Below, in pieces: positions 22,165-35,543 of a DNA stretch of 64,000 bases (its first letter is position 1; every line of letters starts with the position of its first letter). Below the pieces are notes generated by a model. It saw nothing but the letters and a program-made list of their open reading frames with translations, searched no databases and had not been told where the DNA came from. The stretch is from assembly GCA_030374805.1 (NCBI GenBank), contig JARGSG010000212.1, positions 124,001 to 188,000 on the forward strand, in the 5' to 3' direction. This stretch comes from Gracilaria gracilis (taxonomy: Eukaryota > Rhodophyta > Florideophyceae > Gracilariales > Gracilariaceae). The position numbers and the translations under genes are program-made.

Positions 22165-22500
22165 TACCAAGCTGTCTGGGTGCCGATTGTATTGGATGAA
22201 CGCGTGAAAGCCCGTTTATGGTCCTACCTGGGATATGCAATCATAAATGCAGCACTTGCGGTTTATCGTGCCCGCTCGTGATCTCGTGCTATGCTGACGG
22301 CCCAAGCAGAGTTGTGCGGTACGACGGCTTGTAAGCGGGAAAGTAGTTGGCTCAAGGACCGAGTTGAGAAGGGCGTCCAGTACCTGGAAGACTGGTTTAC
22401 GCTTGGTATCCCGTCGGACGATACAGACGTCGAATTTATTGCAGAGAACATAGACATAGACACAGATCTTCACGCACCAGACACGGGAGGAAAGAATTGA

Positions 22501-22859
22501 TACAGATGGGATACAAGTCGCATTCACTGGATAGAGATCCGAGGACATGAGTTCTATTCCCTCGATATTGGAAATCAGCACAAGAAGGAATTGATACTTC
22601 AACACTCCATTTCAGTTTCGAAGGCAAGTAGTTAAAAATGTGTGTTTAAAGTGTATACGTGCAAATTCTATATCCGCAAGTGCGATTCAGCTGTGCGGAT
22701 GCCTCATGATTATGGCAAGCTTGGGATTTTCCCAGTGGTGTGTGAAGCGAAGTTTTGTGATAGTCTCGAGGAGGTAGCCAAAGATAAAGGATGAGGAAAG
22801 CCGTGTTCATACTCGTTGGTAGTGAAATTGAAAAGGGAGTGCAAACGTAAGGCGCAGTC
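22501..22859. other. Spacer between two small host genes
   Basis: Nothing recognisable. Confidence 0.35.
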
Positions 22860-23444
22860 TTGCGATCGCGGCTACTGTGAATGAGGCTCCAGATACGTCC
22901 GAAATGGAGTTTCCCGCACCCTCTCATGTCAGTCTTACTTCCGAAGCAGCAGATCTCGCACAGCAGATGAATGCAATCTATTCTAACCGAGGTAAATTTT
23001 CATCATTCCGTGCATAGTGTAACAGTGCTTAAATGTGCGTTTGTCGCTACAAGCGGGGTCATCAAATCCTGTCGTTCCTTTTACAAGCGTAAGATATTGG
23101 CAACGAAACATAGTACGTGTTTCGTGAACAAAAGGAAATGATGCCACCGAACAATCCAGGCTTTCGTCACGATATCAGCAAATCATATGATTGTCGTCGA
23201 AATCTAAGTAAGCAAGTTTATATATATGTATCCAATAGAGAGTGTTATTTCTCTCCCAGAAGAAACTAGAGAAGCTCTATAGGCTGAGGTTATGAAAAAG
23301 ACGTTGACCGTTCCTGAGGCGGACTTACCTAACGGAAAGGTCTCTCAAAACCTTCAGATTCAATCTCAAGTTCCTTCCGAGATTCGTGTAGGTGAAAATC
23401 CATTGTTCGAGAGTGCCCAGAAGATTCGAACTGGCTCAAAGTAA
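22860..23444 (+). pseudogene. Two-exon hypothetical gene with an in-frame stop
   Basis: Exon one reads NEAPDTSEMEFPAPSHVSLT...AADLAQQMNAIYSN and ends at a donor (gtaaat, 22992). Exon two starts at 23260 after ctctcccag and reads EETREAL-stop-AEVMKKTLTV...PNGKVSQNLQIQSQV, with the final TAA at 23442-23444. The intron of 268 bp splices in frame. The stop, TAG at 23280-23282, could come from CAG. I recognise no domain; composition suggests a small soluble acidic protein. It may be a separate gene or the 3' end of the membrane-protein gene upstream. Confidence 0.45.
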
Positions 23445-26014
23445 AGATACGTGGCTTGCACAATCGGTTTTATTTGCGAAGCAGTTTGTACGCCTGGCTG
23501 TCACAATCTTGTCAGTAGTGCACGGATGACGTGAAGTTTGGCGCACGTAGTACTCCTAAGATGCGGTAGAGTGTTGTTGTCCCGAAATGAGATAGTTTGA
23601 CAGAAGCATTGATTCTGTTTTGTGTCCTATACTTAACCCGAATGGCTGCTGTTCTCCAATTGAAAACGATCTCTAGATGTCTGACGAAAAGGGCGTTGCT
23701 CTCTGCGGCGTAAGTAGTTCCCAGCGAGTTGATTCGATGTGCGTCGCTACTGTGACGTGACGGATGTTAATTATGTGGTACTGAAGTGAATAAATTCGCG
23801 TACGAACTGAAAAGAGCATGTGAATCACAAGTAGAAACCCCTTCTGTACAAATTTAAGTGTTGTATGAACGTTCTATTGACCGAAGGCTATTACAAATCT
23901 GGAGTCTTTTCAGCGAAGGGTGTTGAACGCCTCACGAGCGCGGTGATGGCCGTGCGACATGCGCACTATACGGCGCTAGCGCTATGCACAACGTAACGAG
24001 CACCAGTACGCACGGGGTGGGCACTAGGTTCAGCAATCGCCTTAGTGGCATAAAGGATACGAGCACCTGCACGAAGATGACCCACAGCTTGAGTAGAAGC
24101 AGCGGTGCGGCGCATTAACCGAACGCAGGTGCGCCAGAGACGTGTTCCGCACCACAATAGAAGCCAACTTCATCTGGACGAGATACCTATACCTAGCACA
24201 CTGGGCCTTATGTAACTCCCATGCAAACGCAAATGAGGCAAAAGGGATCCTAGGAGTAAAACGATGGCACATGGGGTGCAAACTGCCAGACATGAAGCAC
24301 GTGACTCCAGTCTATATATTCTATTTCTGCACCTCCAAATAAGAGTTACAGTGAGAAGTGCGTATACGTGTTCTGCTTGCACTCTTTCGACCTCTAAAAC
24401 TGTAAAATACACTCTCTTCGCACTCCCTGCACATGCAAGATCCCTAATAGGGTCAGTGAATGACTTGCCCCTTCCTTTCCTGTTCTGTTCTCTACTTGGG
24501 TCTTTGTTGCCTTTTCTTTCTTTGCTACCTGCTTTGATACCTACTTTTTTGGGATCTTTGCAAGGTCGGTTAATGACAAGAACAGAAATCAGTTATTTGT
24601 GATTTGTTCGGTGTTTGTGGAACATTTGGGAAAGGTCAACCGTACCTGATGTTCGTAGATCCGGTTTCGGAGCGCCGTTAGTGCTTCTTTCATTCTCTGC
24701 TGTCAAAGGTTGGACCTGGGACAACTGTGGATTTGGCCGAATTTCGTTTACCGGCCCCTGATCGAGCTCAACCATGATAGTTCTTGGTCTCGACGTGGGT
24801 TCTGATACTGCTCGATGGAGTCAGAAGCAAAAGTCTGAGCGACGTTTCTACGACTCCGACCTATGAAGACGGTGCTCGGCTGACACGCTGGTGAGCGCAT
24901 GGGTTTTGGCGCGATAGACGCGGGATTGGGCTCGGGTTTGGCGCCAATAATGGCCAAATATTACACGGACGCATTTCATGGGGCACTTCATTGTTGAATT
25001 GCAATGCAAAATGGGCGTTGACGGGGTATTTTCTGGTGTATAATGGGTCACAGATACACATGGAAATACACCATCAACTCCGTTTGACATCGCCAAAACA
25101 ATTTCTACAACGCCAGTAGGGTTGCCACAGCGGGCTAAAATTTGGAAATGAGGTGATTTGCACCACTGGTAGACTTGCTCTTCGAGTATTAGCGAATGCT
25201 AGCGACATACCGTAGGGTTGCACAAATATGAATCAGTACAAAAACATGAATCAGAATTACAATTCAAACTGAAAGGATTTCTCTAATTACGGTAGCCCTC
25301 GAATCTAAATGGTTCCATAAAGCGAAAACCAATCCTTCAATTTAACCCTTTAGAACCTAAAACCTCTTATGTCTGCGTATTGTAGAGACAAGAACCAACC
25401 AATCACACCTGGAGGAAAATTTCAAACAGATGGTTCTCAGAAAACGTGAAATTGATTGAGAGCTCCATTTCCTTCCAGCAGCTGAAAAAAGCACGATACC
25501 GTGCAGAGCCTTCCCCATGCGCACATCCTGAACATCTGAGCGCTCCCAACGTCTACTGCTCACAACTTTCCATATGTCTCGACGATACGCAAGACTTGGT
25601 TTCGAACGGTTTTCGGCGTTGTGAGCGCTCTCCACGAACGTGCAATACATTCGCCCAGCCTACTGCCGCTTCTCAATATTAAGGTTTCACTCTTGGAGTA
25701 AGCGCGAGGCGCATACAGACGAAACCGCTCTTGTCGCGATTACGCCCTTTCTTTTGGACTCGAAAGAGGAGTGTGACGCGACACTCACTTCGACACAATA
25801 GCTTTCGCTATTACAACGCCTCATATTTTGGTTTTAATTGTGTTCTGCGGCGCTCTAAAGCAGGATTGCTTGAAGTTCCCTTCTGGTTTGGTTACTTGGT
25901 TACTGCTTCTCAGTGCACGTTTTTGTGTCAAAAAGTGCATCAGGGTGGCTGCACATTTGTAACCAGTAAGAGTTGCCTGGGAAGAAGGCCTTCTTGGAGA
26001 GTTCCACTTAGTAC
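23445..26014. other. 2.5 kb without recognisable genes
   Basis: I read both strands and found only short frames without family motifs, splice-supported exons or obvious repeats. The region is more AT-rich than the host genes to its left. It could be eroded element sequence. Confidence 0.4.
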
Positions 26015-26074
26015 GTGGAGGGTGCAGTAAAGAGTGTAGCGGAGGGTGCAGCGGAGAATGCAGCGGAGGGTGAA
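26015..26074. repeat. 12-bp minisatellite, five units
   Basis: Units gtggagggtgca, gtaaagagtgta, gcggagggtgca, gcggagaatgca and gcggagggtgaa lie head to tail. The unit is a multiple of three, so every frame is repetitive; no gene is implied. Confidence 0.85.
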
Positions 26075-26099
26075 GTGGCTTTCTGAGGATTTAACCAAG

Positions 26100-29000
26100 A
26101 AGGTAAGCCTGCATGCAGGACATATTATGGAAAACAATCTTGGAAACGACCGGTCTGCTAGTCATTCACGAGAGATTTTAGAGCCTCAAACACGACCACT
26201 ACAGCTCAAGAGCAATGACATCTGTCTCACCGAGGGTAATCGGTCCTCCATGTCGAGTGCAAATAGTGTAGGGCAAACCCCAAAGTGGGTATTTACCCAC
26301 CATGGTGTCCGAGTCCTGCTCCCACAAAAGGGCGAGATCAGAAGTATAGCCATCTGCCCGTGCGCGTGTCGCGTTGCAGCCGGGTGTAAACCGGAGACGG
26401 TACTGGAATACCCTGCAGAGGTAAAGAAGAGCGTGAGCCTAGAGAGGAATAACCGACGACGGGTCACGAAAGAACGAGTCCAGAAATGGAGCGAACGGTG
26501 CCGTAAGACGGTGTAATGCTTCTACGGAGAACCACACGAGCGAAGCTACGGCCCGTGCCAACGGCGAGGACAGGGCCGATAGCGGAACTAGAAACACACA
26601 CACAAGCGTCCAAATATAACTCTATACAGAAGCGGAAGCGAGGCCTGCACCCGGAAACGATAAAACAAACAACGATCCGGTACCTCGGAGAACGACAACA
26701 AATACAACCTGATACTAGGGTAATTAGCGGAGCAAGCCAGAAACTGGTAGTAAAGAATTCCTTAGGGACCCTGAGGGGTGATTGTACCGAGACCAGTCGT
26801 GGTTACTCTCCTTAGAGGAGTCTTGAACCTACGTAGGCAGTAACAACCAAAGCCCGACTTTCGGGAAGAAGGCGGGACTCAGTTGAGTTTTACTTTGTGG
26901 CTCCAGGGCGAGATCGCCCGAGCATATATACTATCTAAAGTATCTAGGGCTGCGCAATCCCACGAGGGCTCTACACGTGAACAACCCAATTTCAGGGTGC
27001 CAAAGTATCTACCCAGCGGGTGTGACGCCAAAACTTTGGACAAATATGCCACAAAACCCTCCTGTACACTTATTTCATAGGTTCTATCCTAGATTCACCT
27101 AACAAGGTACGTTCCCAACAATATTTCCAATTCTACCCGAGACGGAGTCCATATTCATACTCTGAAACGTCAGAGCTGAATGGGTAGAGCTCTATTATGA
27201 GAAACTTCATTGTACCGACATCGGATCGCCATTGATCTACATCTCCCCCTCCTTAGCCAAGGGTTCGCGCTTTGGTCCGCGGGAAGGCGCCAGCGACCGG
27301 TACGTAAGTACTGATTTTCAGAATGGCGGACTCCGAGACTTCGGCAATACCTTCGCAGCTTCCTGAACCAACGCGTGGTACACAACATCATTCTCCTCCG
27401 ATTTCGTGGCAACAAACGTCATCTCCAGCCTTCTCTCCTACAGCAGACATGAACCCTTTTGTTACTAGCCCGCTTCCGGGGAACGCTTCTTCAAGTGCCT
27501 CACAGGCGGCTTCGTCGAGTGCTGCTACCTTCGAGAACCTTTCCTACTTAGGCTTTTAACAACCTCCTCCGCAGGCGTCATCTCAGTTCCATTCTTCCCA
27601 AGCTATGGTGCCATCTCATCAACCCTCGGGGTATCAGCAGTCTTCTTACCCAATGACAGGCTCGTCCGGATACTTCGACGGGTGTAACTCGATGCCCCTC
27701 CCCCAGGGGGGGTCTCACGCACAGCCGCAGTATCATCCATCTGGTTACCAACCTCCTGGCTACTTCTCCCAACAGGGCGCTCAACCCGGACAATCCTCAC
27801 AAGGCTACGACCCCGTAGCGCCTCCTCACGCTCCCGATATCGATGCAGCCGCGTAGAGCTCCGAGCAAGCGATGCCATTAACGGTCAATGCCAGGGGCTG
27901 GATCAGCTTGGGAACTCTCTGTTTCAGACGGCCCCGGCAGCATAGCGATGTGTATTGACGTGCACCTTGGTTCCATCCAAAGGCCGTAGCCGATGAAGCT
28001 CTTATTGAATCGTATACTGAGAACAGTTACCTCCCAGGTGGGCTCCATCGCGAAGTAGTTCGGTCCAGAAGATGGCGCCTCCGTGTGGCGGTCGATCCTT
28101 TGCACCTGTTCTGTACGGGCGGTGATTCCCTCACTCGCACTAGGGCACTGTGGGCTCGTGCTGCTTATGAAGGAGCTAGCCGTATCCGATCGGAGCACTT
28201 GGTACTGTTGCGGTTCGACTTTGACGTGTCACATTTCCGAACGTTCGGCGAGAGGTCCTACGGATACGCATTAGCGGAGTTCAACGAATCTCTCCCTAGG
28301 GCTGAGATACAGAACGTGGTCAATGGTTTGCTTCTCTGGAGTCCTCCCTTTCTTCGGGCGAAATTCCGATACCTTCGGCGATCATCCAATGATTTCTTGT
28401 GGAGCTTTGGGCGCCGTGTGTGGCTTGAGCGAAGCTTGCGGTCCCGTCGAAGGTTCCTGATTCCGTATCCACACTTGAAGGCTGAGCGATTGCGCTACAA
28501 CTCCGTGCCAGGGCGATACGCTGCGATTCCCAGCTGGTGGCCGAATGTCGAGGTCCCGCGAGGGTGCTACGCCGAACTCCCTCCGTGCCTCTACTATGTA
28601 GGCTGTAGAATGTTGAACAACTCCTGCTCTGGGTACTGGACGCTCTTTGCGGCGGAGTGGGGGTGCCCGCGTGGCGGTACATCTCCTGTGGGATACGTAC
28701 AATCATTACCATCTCTGGTATCTCCCTCCGATGCTCCGATGGATTATCAGGCGACAGGATCTGTCTATACTTTTGAGGTCCGATTCCAACCAGGAAGAGG
28801 TTCACCTGCTCCTACGCTTCATCGAGGCCGTCGATTGGGACCGGGTTCCGGTGCACTGGCAGCCAGAAGGTGGCCCCCGCTGCAACGACCGATCACCGGG
28901 GAGATTATCCACCCGCTCGAGGACCTTCGCGTACTACGATCCGTGGAAACGGCAAATGATTTCCGAGGCTCATGCTAGAGCGATGACCCGGGCCCCTAGG

Positions 29001-29240
29001 GCTTTGCGGATTGGATACTCGACTGGGTTTGTGTTCCCTGACGACTATGGGCCTTCAGCGGACTGGGTCGATCCCTCCTTGGACCATGGTGATGGTGAGG
29101 TGGTGGACGACGACATCCTCCTTGTGGGTGTTCCGAATACGAGCGCTGACGCGGCACAGGTCCCTGCGGAGGGCATTCAAGCTCCCGCGGGTTGGGGTCC
29201 TGCGATAACGGCTCCCGAAAGCAACGATGGTCACCAGTAG
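26100..29240 (+). mobile_element. Unclassified retroelement-like fossil, gag-like part
   Basis: A leader-like stretch (26100-27322) without genes precedes coding remnants from ATG 27323. The first part is rich in Pro, Gln, Ser and Gly (SGYQQSSYPMTGSSGYFDG), like the disordered head of a gag protein. The later part (28085-29240) looks folded, with blocks such as LLRFIEAVDWDRVPVHW and SEAHARAMTRAPRALRIGYS, followed by an acidic tail. No zinc knuckle, protease or reverse transcriptase is seen, and I do not recognise the family. The element is broken, with several breaks. It lies in the opposite orientation to the chromovirus on its right. Assignment as an LTR-type gag region is inference from composition and context. 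Confidence 0.35.
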
Positions 29241-29620
29241 TCTGGGTAGAGTGCCTGAAGCCGTGTACTTCTGTTGCTCGGATACCATAAACCCAATTAG
29301 GCTACAGATTGGCATTACTTCTCTCTTCCTGTAGGATTTTTCTCTTGTTCGAGCTTCTGTCATACTTCCTTCCTCTCCCATCTTCATTTCCTAACCAGGA
29401 TGCACTTCATTTCCGTTCGTGGCAACATCTTTCTAGATGCTTCATTACTTCTTACTTCTTAGTTCCGTTATAGGGCGATGGACCGACAATTTGGTGCGTT
29501 CTTTCTTTGTTCATACTGTACATAGGACCTAGCTTGTTGGTGTCTTTTCTTCTCTACTTAGAGCTCCTAGCAACCCACCGCGTAGCGGCACACCATTTTT
29601 ACCAGATGTCGGTGACGGTT
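29241..29620. other. Spacer between two opposing element fossils
   Basis: Pyrimidine-rich on the + strand (tctcttcctg, ttccttcctctccc), as expected near a purine-rich tract and LTR of a minus-strand element. LTR ends could not be fixed. Confidence 0.3.
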
Positions 29621-32600
29621 CTATCCCACTTGGGCATTATCCAGATTTGGGGGTAATGCGGACCAGGTTCTTCGGTGATAAGCGATGATCTTGGACCTCG
29701 GAAGATGCTCAATTGGCTCCCAAGTGTCCTGCTCTGGAGGACAGCCGTACCAACGGACGCGATAGATTAATTTCCCGTCCAGGGCAACATCGTGCTTCAC
29801 GATACGATCGACCCTGAAATCCTGTGGGTATACCACGAAGACTTCGGTTTCTTTTGTTATTCCCGACATTGGGCTTTGCTTCTCTACGTAACCCGAGCGG
29901 GTACACGCAAGTAACAACGGGTTTCTGGCTTTGGTGAGGTGGCGGTGTCTCGTTGACGAGAGCGCTAACCGTCACGACGGGGAATGGCTAACTTCCGATT
30001 CCGGCTGCCAATCTCCACGAAAGTAGCTTCTGGTAGAAGCTATTGACTTCCAAAGTCCGGTAAACTAATCTCTTTTCCCAGCGGGCATCAACTTTAACTA
30101 ACAATGACGTTCCTGATCCAGGCGAAGTTACTTCTTGATGCAGGAGAGCCGTTACGACGAAGATACTGCGTTTCACACTCCCTACGCGGGGCGGCGGGTT
30201 GGCCCGGTCACGGCGCTGTACTGCGTCGCGTGCGCGCGCACTTGACGATTGCCGACCAATCGGGACAGTTTGCACTACTCCACGTGGCAGAGTGCCAGCC
30301 AATCCGGTGGCATTGCACTCTGAGTGGGTATCTCCCGTGCACGGCGCTGTCCTACTGAGGGCTTCTGCGCCACACGATGCTCCTGAGAAGGCTTCTCCGA
30401 TGCTTTCCATAAACTTCCCTTCCCGAATCAGGCTCCACGACCTTATCCACAAGGATCCTCCGCTTCACCACACCTACTGTAGGTTCTTCCCATGGGGCTC
30501 ATCGCCGCGCTGACCCATTGACTGGTCGGCGGAGACTGTCTTTTCGGTACGTCTTGCCTTTTGCGCCTCTTGCAAGCGAGGCGTAGTAGTAGCCAACGAC
30601 TTGGAAGCTTGCCCACGAGGGTTCTCATCACTAACAGTGGTCTTCCCCACAGGGATACCTTCGTCTTCACTACCGACATTCGCCTCGACCGAGGATCCCA
30701 CACGCGTGTGCGTTAGCGACAATATTCCTAATCCGGGCTCCTGTCTCTTTGAGAGCTCAAGCACGTCAGCCAATCCAGCAGATGCCGGAGCAGCCCGAGC
30801 GCGATTACGTGATTCCTCCTCCTCCTTAGGGTCAGATACGGCAGCTGATATTACCGTAGCCAGGGGTCGAACTCGAGTTGAGTGCTTAGGCGTAGCTTGA
30901 GTGGGGGGGGCTATCCTTGACTAGTTCTGATACCTCAGGTAGGTCCGATAAACCCCGTCCTTGGCGCGGAAGAATTCACGGGCGGTTCGCGCTTTCCCCG
31001 TTTGATTCCGTTCCTTCCTGTGTTGCCGGTACTCCAGTTCCGGTTCTCGGTAGCGTTACCAATTGTTGTAGTGGGTTCGGTGCCCTGTAGACGCGATCGC
31101 GTGATACCCGTTCGTGTTGGTTATTAATTTCCAGCACGACGGTGTCTCCAGACATGGAAATAACCTTATAGGGACCATCCACAATCGGCGATAACTTGTG
31201 GCGGCGTTTTTTCTCCGGGTTGTAGTACTCCTTACGAAGGAACACCTAATCTCCTACCCTGTAAGTTAGGTAACGGTCTCCGAATTCGGCTATCAAAGTT
31301 GCGCTTGTAGGCGAGTTGAGCCCTGTCCATAGATGCACGTGCTGCAGGTACCAGCTTGGTGAGCCATTTCTTCCACGCATCGCAGTACAAGCGCGGTGAT
31401 GGGAACGTTTCCAGAGTTGGCTGCACCTCGATGGCTAGAGGAGGTGGTCTCCTCGACAGTACCAGCTCAAATGGTGAAAGTCCCGTTACCCGATGAACTT
31501 GGTTGTTGTACGCATACGTGGACAGCAGCCGCGTTCAAGCGGCTGTAATCAATGCAAAATCTCCATGCACCATCCGGCTTCGGAACAGGAACTACCGGCG
31601 ATGCCCATGGGGATTGGGCCGGTTCGATTACACCTGCTTTCAACATCATCTCAACCTGAGATTTCTCTTCAATTTGAGCTGTCGGCCCAGCCGTTTAAGG
31701 GTGTTGAAGCACAGGCCGAGTGTTTGGATGCAGATCAATCCGATGTTCGGTTACAGCGATTTTCCCAAGGGAACCATCCCATATTTGGGTGAACTCACGC
31801 AACATATCGCGTAACCGTTTACGGTGTGCCTCTGGCACAAGAGATAAGTCCAGGTCTTCCAATTCCTTAATAGGATCCTTCACAATATCTCCAGCGGAGA
31901 TAGCCTTCTCAACAGATTTCAGTCCAGAATCTGGTTTCTCGGAATCCACTGACGTGGCCGCGGCGTTATCAGCCAACATCTTCGCCACGAACTCATCGTC
32001 CTCCCCCTCCCTAGGGTCGTTGTCACTGAGAACTTCGGAAAGAGTTGTAGTGCAACGCCCTGCAGGGGATACCTCACCGACTTAGTCGTTTTCTTGCTTT
32101 TGCGCAGCGATGCTTACCACCGCTACAAGCAGGTTGTCTGCCGCAATGCGGTGTGCATAGTTTACACTTTGTGTATTTTGTGCACGCGCGCTCGCTCTGC
32201 AGCCCCAATATGGGTATGATCGGCACACGTGGGACACGGCAGAGTCCAAGAAATTGGCCCAGCATTGCTGGTAATTCTGCACCCTTATGGGAGTATTCTA
32301 GATTATTATAGTATTTGCCGTACAGTACGGGGGGTTAGCTACACACTATATAGTGTCGAGGCAACTGACCCCCCCACCAAGTAAATCTCCCCAACCAGGG
32401 TTGGCTCTATACTTCCTCGCCTTCGGCGGTCATCGACTCCTTCCAGGAGAGAGGCTCCGTTGCCTACGGGTAGTGTATCCTCCCTGCGTCACCTAACAGG
32501 GCCCATTCGTGGGAGTGTTTTCCGCTTGTGTCGCGTTCGACCCTGTAAAGAGATAACCCCGGTGTTTACCGTAGCCTTTTTGCCCTTTCCTCCTTTTCCT

Positions 32601-34990
32601 TCTTTCCATCCCCCGCTCTTGCGGATTCCTTTTCTCTTTTTCTCACTTCCGTGGACTCGTGCCTCTCTCGAGGACCCGTTCATCCACACACGTGGTGCCA
32701 AATCCAATCCTTGCTCAACTCTCTACGCCAGTCGTGACGGCTTGGCCTCGGCTTGGCCTCGGCTTACACCCGACTTCCTCGTGCCTAGCCAGAGAGGCTC
32801 TTTCTAATGACTACCCTCCTACGGAGGAAGATTTCGGACGTCTTCGTGGTGTCTTTCCGCCTCTGTCGTTGCACTACAAGGGTCACGTTCGTAGGTACGA
32901 TCACCGTAGGATGCGGTAGCATCGTACCAATAACTTGGTTCTTAACTAAACTCTGAGGAGTAAATCCAAGATTGGCGATCAATACCTTAAAAGGTTTCAC
33001 AGGCTCCACTTGAACAACACCGTTAGCAACGGCCAATTGGCGCGAGTCGTACAAAGATTGCAAGGGTTGTAAAACCCGTAAACCATGTTGGTCCAACGTA
33101 TCATGTACCCATACTTGGGATTCAGGCGGAAGCTGTATAGACCGTGCACAACAGAGAAGATTAGACCTAGCATCTACGTTTGGAACTTCCTGCGCGATAG
33201 GTGAAGGAATATGCCTACGCAGCGCTTGCCGCAACGGCTTCCTAACAATAGGTAAGATAGAACCGTCTTCCAACTCCACACTTCTTGCACGTGGCCTAAT
33301 AGCTTCGACGAATCGATCACAGAAATCACAACTCAGTATAACTGTTGCTGCGAGTGACTAGCATACAATAAATTCCAATTGGACCAGAAATTTACCAAGT
33401 CTCACAACGAGATTCACAAAACCAGCCCTTCGTAACGGGTTGCTGTTCGCCTCGGCGATATCAAAGGATGGACTTTGGCGAACTGAAGACCGTATTGACG
33501 GAGACAATAACGATTGAACCACGAAGTTGGGACCAGCACCGGTATCTAGAACAGATAACTGTCTAACCATAAAATTGTCCGAAAGTCCAAGGTCCGCGTA
33601 AACTTTACAGTTTCGCTTAGCCATGACCATAGCCCGATCCGGGACACGTAAATTACGAGACCATATACACGGACGACGAATTTCACCGAAGTATTTAGAG
33701 CTCACGTCTGAGTTAGCCACGTTCCTCGAGAGGATTGTAACTGGGGAGCGAGGCTTGGGCACCTCAGGCACCACAGTCCTCGACACTGCGGGCACCCCTC
33801 CCATTAGGGAGACTCCCGAAGTTAGTTTTTCGGCGAAGATACCGCCTGGGCGGCGCCACCTCCATCTGAGACCTCACTAACCTCATTCGAATGAGTCGAT
33901 GACGGTACTGATGACGGTGTAGAAGCCAATCCCTGAGCAGGAGGCTGAGTAACCGATAACGGTAAGAATAAAGAGCGAACCTGTTTATAGGTCAGACTCG
34001 GAACATGAGCGCGCTCTTCCTCCGTTAAGGACTCATACGACTCGATAATCCTAGACATATCCTTAACAGAAAAGGTACAGTTTGGGGAAATGTGCCCATG
34101 ATGGTAGCAGATATGACCAATCATCGGTACTCGATCCTAATGTTGGGGGGCGTTGGTCCCCCTGAAGCTGTGGCGTATTGCTTATCCCACCGGGACGGTT
34201 CATACGTGTTTGACCACTCGCATGGGACAGCCTGGGCAGCCGCACCTGATAATGTGCGGTATAGAGTGCCGGATCTTCCTCTAAGGATATAGAAGTAGAC
34301 GGGAACTCCGTAGAAGGCCAGGACTGGCGACCATCGCTATGAGCGAGATGCACGTTATCTGCATCGCGGTCTTCCGTTGAACGGCGTACAAATGAAATGA
34401 ATGGTGAACTCTCTAAGTGAAGTGCCGTAGAGTGGCGACCTCTATGACCCGAGCAGGCCCGTAAGGCATCCTCTTCAGCTTTGGCATACTGAACTAACTC
34501 CAAAAAGGAGATCTTGCGATTAGCTTCCCGGTGACGGGCTACCAAAGTCCGTATTGCCGGATCCAGTCCATCACAAAACATGGTACACCTCTCCCACGAG
34601 GAATAAACATTTCCACAACGGTAGAAAGCATTATTCAACCGAGTTGAATAAAGCGTTTCCGATTCTCCGGTCTTCTGTTTCGTATCGCGAAGAGCGAGTA
34701 TAGCATTTTGGATAGCATTACCCGTAGCATAGGACCTCAAGAGGTAGTGTACGGATTCGGGCGAACACGTGACTCCTCCATCGGAGGCTCGAGATGTACC
34801 GCGTACAGCGGTGAATGTATCCTCTCCAGATCCTTTCAGTAAGTAAGGCAGGGCTATGAACGCCTGCGCTTCATTCATTCCGAGTATATCGGCTTCATTA
34901 ACAAATCTTGCCAAGAAATCCAGAACCAGAATTGGGTCTTCTCCACTGAACGTGGTTCTTCAGCTTAAGATCCATCCGTTTGATGCAATC
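29621..34990 (-). mobile_element. Ty3/gypsy chromovirus fossil
   Basis: Recognisable parts in element order on the minus strand: gag (about 34990-34063; FSGEDPILV, then a zinc-knuckle-like CYHHGHISPNC near 34105); aspartic protease (33804-33358, LDTGAG); the stretch between protease and reverse transcriptase (33279-31695); the start of reverse transcriptase (about 31649-31467, [20 protein letters not shown]); integrase C-terminal region (31426-30976, KLSPIVDGPYKV); and a C-terminal chromodomain (29917-29621, YRVRWYGCPPEQDTWEPIEH). The chromodomain places it among chromoviruses. It is broken, with roughly ten breaks, and is old by its degree of erosion. A LINE is inserted at the gag end. LTRs were not identified. 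Confidence 0.8.
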
Positions 34991-34997
34991 TTTAATT

Positions 34998-35543
34998 TTT
35001 TTTTCAATCAATTGCTGTTTTATTAATAGTGTTCCCACTATCCCATGAAGAGCAGCAGGGTAACACTGTCAAGGTGTAAACTAACTTGGTCAATTACGAA
35101 CCAACGCATTCATTCTTACTACTTATAGCACAGATTTGCAACTGTGCTTCTTCCAGTACCTCTAGTATTTCGCACGCCTCCTGCCTCTCTCCAGGTGACC
35201 AATCTTCCATTCCGAGTAGTACTTTCATTCTTCCGTACTTCCAGTACTCTTGTCCAAGTACATCACGTGCATTCACAAGGTTGGATGGAAACTCATTGAA
35301 GTACCATCGGATACCGATCATTCTGTGTGAAACTTTTCGCAACCGAAGAACGGGTGGGTATTTTCAATCTGCCGCACACGGAATTTTGCGAGGGCGTCTT
35401 GCCGAGGCAAGTTTCTACTCCTCATCCCGTATCCTTTTTATTCCCGTTGTATACACATTATCAATTTCAGCTCGCTGTGCCAAAATTGAAGGATGCGCAT
35501 TATACAGCGACAGCTGCCGACATGCTCGGTTCACCTTCAACTG
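34998..35543 (-). other. LINE 3' UTR and poly(A) tail
   Basis: Holds the polyadenylation signal in aataaaacagcaattgattg followed by A9. The same 3' sequence is copied at 49315-49498, 49528-49897 and 51150-51188, which defines the family's 3' end. Confidence 0.8.

Larger units (their letters stand above)
21108..22500 (+). pseudogene. Secretory-pathway coiled-coil membrane protein, spliced, probably damaged
   Basis: Unrecognised family. A signal-peptide-like stretch CVLLACFILTLTSISNA lies just before an intron at 21182-21285 (donor gtaagt, branch ctgac, acceptor gcgcag). Exon 2 encodes a long charged coiled coil (NLRQQNGAVEKHVVSLKGG onward). Near 21615 the frame changes by one base, and the coiled coil continues as LELQDKYLHPSLRDLVLSEA. 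Three hydrophobic segments then follow (about 21815-21900, 21915-21990 and 22035-22110). A second intron, 22075-22164 (gtaggt...ctgac...ttag), joins N to YQAVWVPIVLDERVKARLW in frame. The frame then stops at the TGA near 22281; an acidic ORF at 22291-22500 may be a last exon. No ATG is in frame before the signal sequence. The frame change and missing start suggest decay, though an unseen intron or sequence error is possible. Confidence 0.6.

Noticed and set aside
23445-26014. Short frames on both strands as exons
   Set aside because: No family motif, no paired splice sites keeping frame, and no coding-like composition.
32460-32807. Plus-strand frame inside the chromovirus as a separate gene
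   Set aside because: It is C/T-rich low-complexity sequence without motifs; more likely part of an eroded element.
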